The notes under the pieces were generated by a model, which did no database searches, was not told the origin of the DNA, and saw only the letters and a list, made by a program, of their open reading frames with translations. The position numbers and the translations under genes are program-made. From contig OX638372.1 in NCBI GenBank assembly GCA_951812925.1, positions 2,418,001-2,482,000 of the forward strand: a stretch of DNA of 64,000 nt, written 5' to 3'. Of the stretch, positions 11,006 through 24,078 are shown in pieces. How positions within the stretch are numbered: position 1 is the stretch's first letter; each line of letters starts with the position of its first letter. The DNA comes from Calliopum simillimum (lineage: Eukaryota > Arthropoda > Insecta > Diptera > Lauxaniidae).

Positions 11006-12314
11006 GGGCCTAACAAAAGTTCGCTTGGTTGGTGTCATGTTATAAATTTTTATTAAATCAAAAAATTGCGTGTTATTTGTTATAGCCTTACGATATATCA
11101 TTTTAATTTTCAGAAAGATCGGTCAAAATGGAGAAAACGTAAAATTCGTGCAACAATGCCAGCAGATATTTCAATACCAACGCAGCAAGAGATTCGGTTT
11201 GCTATTCTTTTTGGATTTCGAGGTAAGCTCAAGCCTATGGAAATATTTGATGAATGCTAAATAGCATTTGAAGTTATAGCGCCATCCCTCGTGACTATTT
11301 CAAAGTAGTTCCGAAGATTCCAGACAGGTAATTTTTCTGTGGAGGACAAACCTCGAGAAGGCCGCCCAAAATCTTCGACTGATTATGAATGTGTAGCGCT
11401 GGTTAAGTCTTAAATTGACGAAGATCCAAGATTGATCCAGGAAATCATTGCTGAGGAACTGGGCTTGAATGCCATGGCTGTATCGCAAATATTGAAAAAT
11501 GATCTTGGATACGCGGAGAAATCTGCACGATGGGTTCCTAGAATTTAAGTGATGCTCAAAAAGAGGCATGTGTGCGTTTTGCTAAGTATTTTCTTAAAAA
11601 CATTCAAAAATGGAGGGTCTAACACCTTCAAGAAAATTATAATAGGTGATGAAGCATGGCTTTAGAAGTACGACCTTGAAACCAAACAATAGTCCATGGT
11701 ATGGAGCCCAGAAAGTGCAAGTCCACCTGTTAAAGTAAAGCAAAAAAAAGTCAGCAACAAAAGTAATGATGCCAGTTTATTTACCAGAGAGAAAGTTGTA
11801 GCTGCTATTCCTTTGGAAAAAGGTCAGACGGTTACTGCTAAGTAGTATACAGAAACCTGTTTACCAGAAGTCTTCCAAAATTTATTTAGAAACGCCAAAA
11901 AAAAGGAGCTACGCCGCGACTTTCTACATCACGATAATGCGCCAGCGCACACTGCTGAAAAAACGGCAGATTTTGTTGCGCTTTCAGGCATCGAGGAAAT
12001 TCGTCCCGCACCTTATTCCCCAGATCTAGCGCCTTGTGACTTCTGGTTGTTTCCAAAAATAAAAAAAATTTGAGAGGGAGAGTCTTCAACAGCAATGAGG
12101 AGATAATAAATGCGGTTAATGATGAAATTGCAAAACTGCAAAAAGCCGATTTTGAAGACAGTTTTTCAAGATGGATTTATCGACTTCAAAAATGTTTCAA
12201 AATAAGTGGCGATTACGTTGAAAAAATACAAATAGATCAAGAATAAAGTTATAAATTTAAAAAATTAAATTTAAAAGTTTTTTCAATTCAACTAAGCGAA
12301 CTTTTGTTAGGCCC
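11006..12314 (+). mobile_element. Decayed full-length mariner-like element
   Basis: Inverted ends GGGCCTAACAAAAGTTCGCT / AGCGAACTTTTGTTAGGCCC enclose about 1.3 kb, the usual mariner length. TA precedes the left end (11004-11005); the right flank reads CTCGTA, so that side is altered. The single transposase frame fills the interior on the plus strand. Its ends and protein differ from the elements at 1,295 and 8,281, so it is a separate mariner lineage. Confidence 0.9.
11155..12250 (+). pseudogene. Mariner DD34D transposase pseudogene
   Basis: In order one reads QQEIRFAILFGFRGKLKP (N-terminal helix-turn-helix), RRFQTGNFSVEDKPREGRPK, IIAEELGLNAMAVSQILKND, SARWVPR, IIGDEAW (first catalytic Asp, 11648-11650), FLHHDNAPAHTAEKTADF (second, 11933-11935) and APYSPDLAPCDFWLFPKIKK (third, 12038-12040). 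The last two Asp codons are 35 apart, giving the DD34D spacing typical of mariner. Stops and frameshifts are scattered through the reading (for example after ALVKS, WVPRI, EAWL, TVTAK and KIKKI), so the gene is dead but still recognisable from end to end. Confidence 0.9.
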
Positions 12315-12796
12315 CTCGTACATAACTTAAAAAAATAGCTAAAAATGGTCAAAAGCTGTCAAAATCCTGACAAATTAGCGTAATTTTGGTGCCGAATTTA
12401 GATTCAGCATCGGTTTCTATTTGTTGGTTTTATTTTTCGTTTTATATGGACATTTTAGTAAAATTTAAAAAAAAGATTTTTTAAAAACAGCCCGAAGGAT
12501 TTTTTAAATTTTTTTGTTCCACAGAGTTCATACAAAAACTATCTATAAGAATACCAACTGAGCACGCATGTTTAGGTCGAACGATCCATTCCACCACCGT
12601 GATCTACTTTCTTGTTACTTGGGGTCATACCAATAAGAATAAAAGCCCAGATTTTTGCATACTCAAGTCTTCCTAGCACCCACTCTATAATAATTTCTTA
12701 AGAACTTCAATTCTGCATCAGAAAGAATCGTGTTTTGATGGGTTTTGTAGAAAGCTTAAGAAAGTTTTCGAGAAGTTTCAATTTGTGAATGTAGTA
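12315..12796. other. AT-rich DNA without a recognised feature
   Basis: No coding frame or clear repeat seen between the mariner and the next MITE. Confidence 0.5.
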
Positions 12797-13310
12797 GGGT
12801 GTCCCAAAAATATGAAAGTATTTTGAATCAGCCGTCCACAAGCATTTTTTATGTCCAACATTCATGAAAAATATTTACGTCGTAAAAAAATTAAAATGGA
12901 TGTCATTTGAAGGTCGCTCAAAAGACCAGAAACATAAACTGAAATATTAAAAAAACATGTTTTTTTTAGTTTTAGATAATGCTGCAACATAAAATATATA
13001 GAAAAACGCAAGTTAAATCTGATACGATTTGATGAACGTAATATTCTGATTATACATGGTCCACAGAGTCGAAGTACATACGTAGTTGGTTTTTGGCGGC
13101 AATGGGGAACGCCTTTTTTTTCATTTAAGCCAACTGCGTTAAGTTATGAAACTCACAAATTAAAAACTACTACGTTTCTGGTCTTTTCAGCGACTTTCAA
13201 ATGACATCCATTTTAATTTTTTGTATGACGTAAATTTATTTCATGAATGTTGGACAAAAAAACGCTTATGGACGGCTTATTCAAAATACTTCTATATTTT
13301 TGGGACGCCC
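12797..13310. mobile_element. Palindromic MITE, GGGTGTCCCAAAAATA ends
   Basis: Left end GGGTGTCCCAAAAATATGAA and the matching inverted right end TATATTTTTGGGACGCCC are flanked by TA (12795-12796, 13311-13312). The arms of about 170 bp include the shared block AAATGGATGTCATTTGAA and its complement. 514 bp, non-coding. TA duplication makes it a Tc1/mariner-type MITE. Confidence 0.88.
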
Positions 13311-13389
13311 TAATATGTAGGCTTTCTTTTCCTTTTAAATAAAAACAACACAGAACAACGCTTTCAAATATGTTTTCATTAAGTTTTAT

Positions 13390-13685
13390 TTTCATATTTC
13401 ATTCTTACTTTCAATTATTATTTTATTAACAAGTTTGTTGCAATATGTTTTAGTTTATTTCACATTTATTTATCTTTATTTCTTTAACAACCATTAACTA
13501 TTGGTTATGTTCTTTTCATTGTTTTCTTAAACTCCAATTACAGCCGTCTTCTTCAACTTTTCTTCATCGACTACTTTTGTTTATTCAAAAGTTTTTCATC
13601 ATTTTTGTTTCGTTCAAGTCTTTTTCGTTTTGCCGGTTCTGCCAATTCGTCCGTTTTGGATCAACATCTGTTCAGTCGCGCTGTT
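13390..13685 (+). repeat. Dispersed repeat, copy 2
   Basis: Inverted counterpart of 2,150-2,500. Pyrimidine-rich, with TTTCGTTCAAGTCTTTTTCG and GTCCGTTTTGG as landmarks. Class unknown. Confidence 0.5.
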
Positions 13686-16261
13686 GCTCTAAAAAAAAAA
13701 TTTTTACAATTTGAAATTTAATTCCCATTGCTTTAAAAACACACTAGTCGAAAGCAATTTATGATTCCTTTTTAACATTTTATTTACGCATGTATGAATT
13801 TCTATTTGGTTTTATTTGATGCATCGAAAAAGACAACATATCTGTGGTATCATAAAACTCTTAGACCATTCGAAATCTAAAAACAGGTGTCATAGTATCC
13901 ATGGTAATGTAAATGCCGATGGGTGTGTTGACTCGACATATTGCTATGGTACCATTGTTAACTGCATGGACCCCAACCGCACAGTGCGAAAGACAATGTT
14001 AAATTGAAAAAAAAAATAAAATAAAATTAAAGAAAAAATGTGAGTGGCACTAATTTCGTACCTAATTGTTTCGCAGTTTCGAGCATCCTTACTTTTATTA
14101 AAAGTTAAAAACTTATTAGCTACAAATGGGAATCTGAGTTCTTTTTTCTCGTGCACGTTTCGATGCGTTGAGCCGCAGCACGTAAGCGGATTTAACTCAC
14201 ATTTCAGTCATTTATTGCAAGAGAAAAAAAAAAAAGTTCGAAAAGTTTGGTTTTTGTTGTTTCATTTTTCTTCGTTTTTTTTTTGTTTTTGCCAAAAACT
14301 GCCAAGCACACTTGTGGCGGCTTAAAAGGATGGAGCAGGGGGTGGGGACGTACGACACCAGGTGCTGCCTTCATGTTTGGCGTTGCGTTAAGTGTTAAAA
14401 TTTATTACGTTTCTAAGTAATTGAGAAATTTCCGTTTCTCTCTTTTTTTTCCACTTTTGTGCCTAAGGCGCTGCACAATGGGGCAGAGTCATGAAATAGC
14501 CAACATAAATTTAAGTATTAAATTTTTTTTTTTAGAAAAAGCGACATTTAAAAAAAAAATCCGCTTATTCTTTATGTACCTCACACAGCTGACTTGAACG
14601 AAAAAAGCGTTCCCCCGAAACCGAATACGGCATTAGAATTGCTCTTTAGTTTTTGCTATATTTGAGGTTATGCAATAAGACAAGGTAGTTTCTTTACATA
14701 AAACTTGATATAGTAGTTGAAAGCACCAGTCTTTTTCTTCAAAACCTAATTTGAATTATCATATGGGGTACATTTTAGACCCACCCACAGATGTGATTTT
14801 TGGTTAGTCTAGGCCTACTAATTTTTTCTCAAGAGTACCTTAGGTTTTCTAAGAAAAAAGTATATAAGGATAGAAATGCTAAGAATCGTTCATCGATTAC
14901 ATGTGATTTTTTTCAGAATTTTTGGAATTTTCTTTATTTGTTTTGACTTAGTATTGAAAAATTATAAATATTATGAAATACGAAAGAAAAAAGAATGACA
15001 CAGATATTGTTTCGAAGAGTCCTTCTAATTTTTAAGTCGCTGTCGGCATGAATCTAAATTTCGACCACATCTAGTACGCACTCCAAAAATTATTGAGAGT
15101 TCAGGTCAGATGGCAAAAAATTTAAGAAAAAAGCAACTACCAGATTCGTCATGACCCTAACATACTTACTGGCTTCTACTGGTGTAGAAATGTTGGGCAT
15201 TAAAAATGTTCCTCATTTATTTTATTCAAAAAAAAAGCTCCACTGTGCGCAGTTGCTGTTGCCAAAAAGGACTTAAAATATTGAAAAGCCAGCCCAAAAA
15301 CAAAAAAATCAGTCAAACCAAAAGTATCAGGTGTAAGCACACAGACACACACACTTACGCACAAAACACTTTTTTATGCGACTTCTTGGAACACGAAAAA
15401 AAAACAAAGAAATGGCAGCGATTATAAATAAAAGAAAGAAACAAAACAAAACAGAACAGAGTGAAAATAGGGATAGAGGGCACAAAACCATAAAGGCTCA
15501 TTTGCATGAATTCGCTTTAATTTTTTAACAATCTTTTATATTTTGTTTTTCACATCCCCATCTGAAATGGCAAAAAAAAGGAAGGCCGCTATTGTTTTTT
15601 TGCTATTCCTTTGTTAAAAGATTAATGATTTTTTTATAAAAATTTTAGCAACGAGTAGGTGTATGGATGTGAATAAGGCACTCAAAAAAAAAAAAAAAAA
15701 CAAAAAAACAAAAGCGTAAAAAATACTTTACAATGCAAAATTTATCGCACAATAATAATGCGATTAACATGGCGCAAAAATTCACACAGGGGCCCCGAAT
15801 AATGAAGCACTAAATGGAATTAAAATCACTCATACGCCAGCGAAACCACCCAATGGAAATAAATCAAGCGCGCTGCGCCTGTGCTGTTGTTGTTTTAGTT
15901 GTTGTTATTAAATATACATCAATCATACGCCCTGTTGAATCGGGCAATGTATGCAAATGCCGTCATTGTCACAAATGAAATTCTTAATCCTTCTATGACA
16001 CACACACACACGCATTAACAGGCGCTTCAACTTATTTGATATTCATGATTTTTACGCATCAAAGAGATTAATGTGCGCCAGCCAGCCAGCCAGTTAGTCA
16101 ATCAGTCAGTTTGTCAAGCAAAACCAAAGCCGTTGGTGCAGTTACTTAAGCTGAATACAAAAGGCCGATCCGTAGCCAACGTTGCTTTTGAAATTATATG
16201 ACAAAAGATCCCTAACGCCATATATGTAGATGAAACACACACACACACATCCATACGTAGG

Positions 16262-16300
16262 GATAAAAGGCAAATCTTACAACAAAGACAACTTTAGTTG
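16262..16300 (+). promoter_or_regulatory. Possible TATA plus initiator pair (weak)
   Basis: GATAAAAGG at 16,262-16,270 is followed at the classical insect distance (about 31-32 bp) by TTTAGTTG, near the initiator consensus TCAGTY, with A+1 at 16,296. The following sequence (GCGAGCGAACAAGCCGAGAG) is less AT-rich and resembles a fly 5' UTR. No adjacent coding exon was found. Such pairs arise by chance in 64 kb of AT-rich DNA, so this is only a pointer. Confidence 0.15.
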
Positions 16301-17658
16301 AGATGCGAGCGAACAAGCCGAGAGAGACAGTAAATGCCGTACGGACGCTTTAAGTTATCAGCATTGGACCACTGTGGGTGTTGCTGGAGACGTTGTGCGT
16401 CGCTTTCATGAATCCTCAATTCGATTTGCATAATTTTCACTTCTTGGTGAGAATATCCTTTGCATTGTTGTAATTTGCAGCATATTACACAATTTTTTCT
16501 TAAGGATTTGCTGTTGTTGTGTTTTTCTTTTGTTGTTATTTTCTTTGCTTTTTAATTTTTGCCGCTATTATCTTTCGTTTAGTTATTTTTAATTAAGTTT
16601 GCTCTTTTTCTTTTTTGCATTTTTCCTTGATTCTTCTTTCTAATTTCTCTTTGTGTGTTAATTTAAGTTAATGGAAAGCGGAGGAAAAAAAAAGAACAAG
16701 AAATAACAAAGTAAAGAAACGAAAATTAAAGAAAACATGTTGCAGCCTTTTAGGCGTAAATACGGCAAAAATTAAAATAAACAGCAAATTGAAGAAAAAA
16801 TCCACTTAAAAAGCGAAATAAACTCAATTTGCATTGCAGCTCGCGCACACAGCAAAACAGCTTTAATGTCAAATTAATAAAAATGTAACCAAATAAACGT
16901 GGTTCATGCTTTGGCACTCGAGGCAAAAGTTCAGTATCAGTATGAAAATGATAAAATTTTTTTCTATGACAGCAGATAACATTTAGTGCGAAGCAGCAGA
17001 AAAACGCAAAACTTAAATAGCAACAACTAAGTAGTTTGGATATTTTTTTTTAATGCCAGACGATTTTCTAAATTAAAAATAAGATTTTTCAATATGTAGG
17101 TACTGTTTTTTAACTGAGCAACTAATTTAAATAAAGTTTTTATCTAAACCAAATTTTGTTAGCCTTCCGACTGTTTGAGCCTTCAAGCGGATAGAATGAG
17201 TGTATAAAATATTTCTAAGTAATGACTATCTGACTCATTCCGACTCAAATTTTGTAGACATTTTCCTTTATTTAGCTAAGGGGTTTATTTTAAAAGCTTA
17301 AAATGCTACCCTATTGGTCTTCAAAGGAAAAAAAGCTAAAAACCTGCTGCAATCAATTGTGTAAGGATGAGTTGCTGCTTGAAAAAAGTCCTTCACATGT
17401 ACTGGCATATGAGTATTTACATTAGGTAAATATATACAACCCATTTGCACCAACCTCATGTTGTTGCAACGCTTTATAGTTGTAATTCCATGTCGTCCAA
17501 CTGCGCAGTCCACTTTGGCATGGGTATGACCGAGCTCAACACACCATGTCTTATTCAAAAGTTGATGCTGCTGCTGCTCTGCTGATGATGTAAGAAAATG
17601 TGCGGTTTTTGTGGTTTCTTAAAGGAATCTAATTAAATGGAAGCATCTAATGGCAGGA

Positions 17659-17660
17659 AT

Positions 17661-17691
<31 letters not shown>

Positions 17692-17710
17692 GCAGCAGCA
17701 GAAGCAGCAG
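17659..17710. repeat. (ACA)n/(CAG)n microsatellite
   Basis: About ten ACA units followed by AGC/AGA units. Typical of fly non-coding DNA. Confidence 0.9.
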
Positions 17711-17936
17711 TTGCTTTTGCTTCAACTCTCACTCGTACACATACCGAATCCGAATTTCTCCACACTTTTTACTTTTTAGTTGCATTTTACGTTAAAAAGT
17801 TCGAGTTGCAAAATTTGTATTGGTGCGGCGACAATGGAATTTTCTATCAAGACCAAAAACAACTAAAAGTTTTGTTTGCATTTTTCTGTTTTGGTCTTAA
17901 TTCATGGTTTTATGTTGCTTTAGGTTATCCCGTTTT

Positions 17937-17967
<31 letters not shown>

Positions 17968-18523
17968 GGAGAAAATTAAAATTAATTATTTTATTAGAAA
18001 ATTTTACAAAAGTTTGGTATTTGTAAGAATTTATTACATCAAAAGGAAATGCATATCCTGTGGCATACGGAGAGGATGGATGGTCATTGAATGGAATGCG
18101 TTGTCCAGTTACTTGCAGCTGAAGTTCTTTTTCTTTTAACTTAAATTGGAAAACCAAAAACTATTTCATGGGAATTCAAAATACATAGATTGTAAATGAG
18201 AAATTTTGTTAAGAAACAAAATGATTTACGGCTTTTGAAGGGAACACGCAAAAACGATACAACAAATAAAAGTGAGAAAACATTCCTTAGAGTCGATAAA
18301 GCACTTTTCTGTCAGAATCCATTAAAAATATTATAAGAAAAATTTGGAACTGTGGTAAAAATGTTCTTCTTCTTTTGATAAACTTTACGGTTTTGCTAAA
18401 TAGTTGGCCTTATAAAAAAGTAAACTTAACTACACTGAGTGATTCTATATAGAGCAATGACAAATTCAACCTTCAAAACAATGAATTGTTATGAGAAACT
18501 AAACAGTTCTTCAGTGGCCTATA

Positions 18524-19859
18524 GTACAGTCATTTGGTAGTTTTACCTGGAAAGTTTTGCGGGATTTTTGCAAATGAGTTATTTTATAGGTTTCGATGTG
18601 CTCTTTCAGAGTTTCAACTTTGCTACCTCGAGTCGTGTTCGCTCGCGCCGCCATATTGAAAAAATAGCGTTCAAAATCAGTTTTTTACAAATATCTCTTT
18701 AACGGTAACATTTAGATAAAAATATTGCGTAATAATATTTTAGCTTATGAAATTTTCTATAAAAATGATCCTTGAATTGTTTTCGTACGACTTATAACTC
18801 AGGAGGTATCCTGATTCAAAAATTTGAAAAGAATTAGTAAATTGTGCATGCCGTTTATGAATTGGCATAGTGATGTGTTGAGCTTAAAATTATGATATCA
18901 CATGAACGGTGAGTCACACACTTAAAGTAAAAATATTTCAGATGACCCATAGCTTAGGACGAAGCTGAAATTTCGAAAAAAACCGTTTTTTCAAAAAATC
19001 TCCAATATGGTTAGTTCTAGAAAAAAAACATTTTCTCGCATTTTGTAAAACGTTGGATTCCCTATAGGGGTCTTTCCGAACTGGTTTTTCGTCCGACTTA
19101 CCGTTCATGAGATATCGCGTCTTGAAAATCATTCAAAATTGAACAGTGTACTATAAGCAGTACTATGTTCAGTTTTGAATGATTTTCAAGTCGCGATATC
19201 TCACGAAGGGTAAGTCTGACGAAAAAACATTTCGCAATCATCCTTATAGGAAATTGAACGTTCTACAAAATGCATGAACAATTTTTTTCTAGGACGAACC
19301 GTTTTGGAGCTATTTTGAAAAAACAGTTTTTTTCTAAATTTTAGGTTTGTTAAAAAAATATCTCCCAAATTATAAGTCATCTAAATAAAAAATCGTTTGT
19401 AAATTGTAGTGCAAGTAATTGTCTTTAAAAAAATATTTTTACTTTAAAAATGTGGCTCACCGTTCATGAGTTATCATAATTTTAAGCTCAACACACCACT
19501 GTGCCTATTCATAAGCGGCATGCACAATGTACTAATTTTTTTCAAATTTTGAATTGGGATACCTCCTGAGTTATAAGTCGTACGAAAACAGTTCTAGGGT
19601 CATTTTTATAGAAAATTTCATAAGCTAAAATATTGTATTATACCGCAATATTTTTCTCTAAATGTTACCGTTAAAGAGATATTTCTAAAAAACTGATTTT
19701 GAACGCTATTTTTCCAATATGGCGGCGCAAGCGAACACGACTCGAGGTAACAAAGTTGATATTCTGAAAGAGCACATCGAAATCTATAAAATAACTCATT
19801 CGCAAAAATCCCGCAAAACTTTACAGGTAACATCATTTTATTCTCCCAAATGATTGTAC
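18524..19859. mobile_element. Long palindromic element, GTACARTCATTTGG ends, copy 1
   Basis: Left end GTACAGTCATTTGGTAGTTT and right end ...CCCAAATGATTGTAC, both next to TA (18522-18523, 19860-19861). The 1,336 bp fold back almost entirely: blocks such as CGAGTCGTGTTCGCTCGCGC, CAAACGGCATGCACAAT-like and GATATCTCA recur inverted in the other half. The centre (about 19,085-19,205) is a tight hairpin around ACAGTGTACTATAAGCAGTA. No transposase. The minus-strand open frame at 19,618-20,142 runs through the arm and is not taken as a gene. Confidence 0.92.
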
Positions 19860-19861
19860 TA

Positions 19862-22031
19862 CTAGTGCAGATAAGAACTTTTAAGAAGATCCCAAGCAAA
19901 TGACTTCGAGAAGATCCCAAAAATTGGTCAACCTCAAAACGGTGAAAGTTACTTAAAGAATCTAAAAATTGACATATATTATTGCTTAAAAGTATTTTTT
20001 TAAACTTTTTCTTGCAAACTTCCGTTGCATTGCATTCATCATCTGCTCCACTGATTGCTTCAAAAATTCCTCTAAAATGTAAATCATGAGTTGCTTTTTC
20101 CGCAATAATACCTGAGCGGTCTCCGCGGCCTTTATCATTCACCCATATTTAGATTGCTCGTCTTTGATTCCAGTTTTCCCAGCTTGGATTGTTGAAGTAA
20201 ATACAAAGGAAAGTTCTTAAGTCCACGGAATGGGGTGTAAGAAGTGAAAACAAAAATACAAATTTACTTTTCCTTTTCAAAATATTCTTCCACTACCTTA
20301 ATGCATTTTTCGTTTCTTTGTGCGGATCATTAATCTTTCAACTATCGTGCCTAAACAAATCGGGTAATGCCTATTTTTATACCGATAGAGATGTCATCCG
20401 TTTACGGGAACTCTTGACCGAGTAAAACCTTGACTTACAAGTGGCAAGGCCTCTTTAAGCAAAGCACTTGAAGACGACCCATGCCCAGGAGAGCCGAGCA
20501 TTTCACGTCAGAAAACATTCAAAAAGTCTAAAAATTAATATTGAACGAAAACCAACGAAAGAAGACGCAACCCTTTCTGCGAAGCTTAATTATTTTTATA
20601 AATTCAATTGATTATTTTCAAAAATTTGTTCGCAGTGGTGCATTAAATTTGTCGGAAAATTGAAATAAATAGTGATTTTGAGGATCCTATTTAGAGCAGC
20701 ACTTTAAGTTTAGGAACATTTCAATGTGCGTAGAAGATCTTTCTAATTTAATCTCTGGTCTATTGCTTATTTATATTGTCCGACTTGTTGCAAAAATTAA
20801 ATGTACTTTTCTACATACAACACTTCATACAATATTCATTAATTGACCTAGAAACAATTTATAAATGAGTACCAAATTTAGGCATATCATCATTTTAAGT
20901 AATTCAATTTGAAATCAAATGAACAAATATGAATCAGAATTTGCATCCTTCTTCTTTGTCTACATTTGGGTTTGCTCATTTGGTTGCTGTTGTCAGCCTC
21001 TACATATGTCAGCTAGTCAACGTATATTCCAGTCCTGCCTACAAAAGTCAAGCTGACATGAATAACCATGTAGTACGAGTATGTATTCGCACAAATACAA
21101 AAGCAATGACTTTAATTTAAACATTCACTCTATACATTCTGTCTGTTGGCAGTCAATTATTAATCTGTCTACCCACTCTCTTCTAGGACGAATTGAAGAT
21201 TCCCCTGCGCTGCATTTGTTGTGTGTGTTGTTCGGATTTGTTTATCTGTTCTCAAAATGTTAATGTCAAATTAATTGATTAAATAATTAGAAAGTAATTT
21301 GAGTCATCAGAAGTCAATGAAGAAAGCAGGCAGTTGCTGCTGTTGCTGTAAGCCATATACTACGTGATTAGCATACATGCATACATTACAATTACAATGG
21401 AGAAAGCAATACCAATTATTTGTAAACAAGAACAACAACAATATTAACGACAACAACATTAAGAACTGACAACAAAAGTACAAATGTGAAGTAGCCAAAA
21501 GAACGCATCCATTCTTAGGCATTCGCTGTTACACGGTGAAAATAAAATGCATTTTGCTATCAATATTGTTGAGAACAGTGAAACTGAATAAATGAGTCGG
21601 AGCCAGAAGCCAATGCGTATTTCAGTAGAATAAACTATATTATCCCTGGTTATTGAAAGATCTGTTCGATTCTTCATGTTTTCTAGCTGAAAAAGTCTTT
21701 TTTCTTATAGTTTCGGAATGTTTTGTAATATAATTTTAAAAGAATTTTAAAAATAAGTAAAATTAAAAACACAAATATTCTCAATTTCAGTTTTTTGGAC
21801 TTAACCGCTTTGGCTTTTGAACGACTCAAATACAATATAAAAAATCTAAAATGTTTTTATACAAAAAATTTAGAAACGATTTTTAGCTTAGTTTCCAGAG
21901 AAAAAAAAAGCATTGCTATGCAAGTTATAAAGCTGAAATATTGCAAAACCTTTCGAATTGATGAGCGTATAATCCCACAAGATCCAAATTTTTTAGAAGA
22001 CGAAACTTTTTTAAAAAAAAATCGTACAAAA
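19862..22031. other. AT-rich spacer between two sister palindromes
   Basis: No gene recognised. A CTG/CAG patch at 21,333-21,348 and CAA-type runs at 21,430-21,460 are the only repeats noted. Confidence 0.5.
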
Positions 22032-22033
22032 TA

Positions 22034-23344
22034 GTACATCCCTTTGGTAGTTTTACCTGGAAAGCTTTGCGGGATTTTCGCAAATGAGTTATTTTACCTA
22101 CCTCGAATCGTGTTCGCTCGCGCCGCCATATTGGAAAATGTCGCCCAAAATCAGTTTTTTACAAGTATCTCTTTAACGGTAATATCTAGAGAAAAATATG
22201 GTGGCGCAATATTGTAGCTTATAAAATTTTCTATAAAAATTACCATTTAATTGTTTCGTAGTAAAAAATATAACTCAGGAGATATCCTTATTCAAAATTT
22301 GAAAAAAATTAGTAAATTGTGCATGCCGTTTATGAATTGGCACAGTGATGTATTGAGCTTAAAATTATGATATCACATGAACGGTGAGTCACACACTTAA
22401 AGTAAAAATATTTCAGATGACCTATAGCTTAGGAAATATTTTTATTATGAAGCTGAAATTTCGAAAAAAACCGTTTTTTCAAAAAATCTCCAAAACAGTT
22501 AGTTCTAGAAAAACATTTTCTCGCATTTTGTAGGACGTTGAATTCCCTATAAGAGTCTTTCCGAACTGTTTTTTCTTCCAACTTGCGGTTTATGAGATAT
22601 CACGTCTTGAAAATCATTCATAATTGAACATTGTACTATGCGCAGTAATATGTTCAGGTTTGAATGATTTTCAAGTCGCGATATCTCATGAAGGGTAAGT
22701 CTGACTAAAGGACACTTCGAAGAGATCCTTATAGGAAATTCAACGTTAGTCAAAAAGCATGAACAATTTTTTTTCCAGTACGAACCGTTTTAGAGCTATT
22801 TTGAAAAAACGGGTTTTTTCTAAATTTTAGGTTTGTTTAAAAAATATCTCCCAAATTATAGCCCATCTGAAAAAAAAAAATCATATGTAGATTGTAGTGC
22901 AAGTATTTCCCTATAAACAAACATTTTTATTTTAAACTTATAGCTCACCGTTCATGAGTTATCGTAGTTTTAAGCTCAACATATCACTGTGTCTATTCAC
23001 AAGCGGCATGCACAATTTACTAATTTTTTTCAAATTTTGAATAAGGATATCTCCTGAGTTATATTTTTTACTACGAAACAATTAAATGGTAATTTTTATA
23101 GAAAATTTTATAAGCTACAATATTGCGCCACCATATTTTTCTCTAGATGCAACCGTTAAAAAGATATTTGTAAAAAACTGATTGTGGACGCCTTTTTTCC
23201 AATATGGCGGTGCGAGTGAACACGACTCGCGGTAGCAAAGTTGAAATTTTGAAAGATCACATCGAAATCTATAAAATAACTCATCTGCAAAAATCCAACA
23301 AAACTTTAAAGGTAACATCATTTTGTTCTCCCAAATGATTGTAC
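22034..23344. mobile_element. Long palindromic element, GTACARTCATTTGG ends, copy 2
   Basis: Second copy of the element at 18,524, in the same orientation and about 3.5 kb away. TA flanks at 22032-22033 and 23345-23346. The left end (GTACATCCCTTTGGTAGTTT) has diverged slightly. The two copies align along their whole length, including the central hairpin, with small indels such as an inserted TTTTTATTATGAAGC near 22,440. Confidence 0.92.
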
Positions 23345-23346
23345 TA

Positions 23347-24078
23347 AAACCAACTCACAGCTTATTTTGAAGACGAAAAATAATAATAATAAAGATGCAC
23401 TTAGAAGAAAAAAAAAACAAACAAAAAAAAAAAATTCGTTCCTCTCTTATGTAGCCTCAAAAATCGTGTTCTTGAACATTTAGGTTAGATTATCTCCAAA
23501 ACCCTACATGATAGAGTAATGAAGGAAATTAATTTGAATTCATCACCGACAATTACATGCAAAATGACTATTTTTGATTTACTCTGTTGAGGTGTTTTTT
23601 TTTTTTTTTTTTTTTTTCTAAAATAGCGTTTTTTGACCTATTTTGAGGGCGGAAGCCTGTTTTAAAAATTATTGAATTTTGTTGCTAACACCAAGGTATG
23701 GTATTTTATTTTATCATTTTTTTGACGTGAAACATTAAAATTTGTTTTTAAATATGCGTTTAGACAATATCATAGATTTCTTTGTGAATAAGGAAAAAAA
23801 AAAGAAAATCGATGTGCGGGTATTTTATCAACAATAATCTGATAAGAAAACAATATCAGCAATTGTCAAATGTGATCTTTTAACAATCATCGATGTCGTT
23901 ATTTTGATATTATATTCCGATTCTGAAAAGTTTTGAGTTCTGGCAAAACATAAATCCTAGTCGAACATGTTGAAAACTTTTTCCAGGGAATCAACTGCTC
24001 TACAAATTTTGTTTTTCGTACTACTCCCTGTTTTTCAAAATAAAAAGTTTATTTCGTTTTGGTTTTATTTAATGGATT
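23347..24078. other. AT-rich spacer with diverged repeat debris
   Basis: 23,475-23,620 (TTTAGGTTAGATTATCTCC, then a run ending GCAAAATGACTATTTTT and poly-T) resembles the interior of the CAC...GTG MITE (7,330-7,460), suggesting an old fragment of that family. Nothing else is recognised. Confidence 0.4.

Larger units (their letters stand above)
13690..18521. other. Long AT-rich stretch, no gene recognised
   Basis: Contains poly-A (15,684-15,700), poly-T (17,942-17,966), CA runs (15,999-16,012; 16,236-16,248), a CCAG run (16,079-16,093), and an ACA/CAG run at 17,659-17,710. A weak TATA/initiator pair lies at 16,262-16,300 and is listed separately. Short words at 14,606-14,645 (CCCCCGAAACCGAATACGGC) resemble 6,070-6,105, suggesting degenerate repeat debris. 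Confidence 0.5.

Noticed and set aside
19618..20142. 174-codon minus-strand frame
   Set aside because: It begins in ordinary spacer and runs into the arm of the palindrome at 18,524-19,859. A related frame (23,115-23,321) appears in the sister copy only because the arm is repeated.
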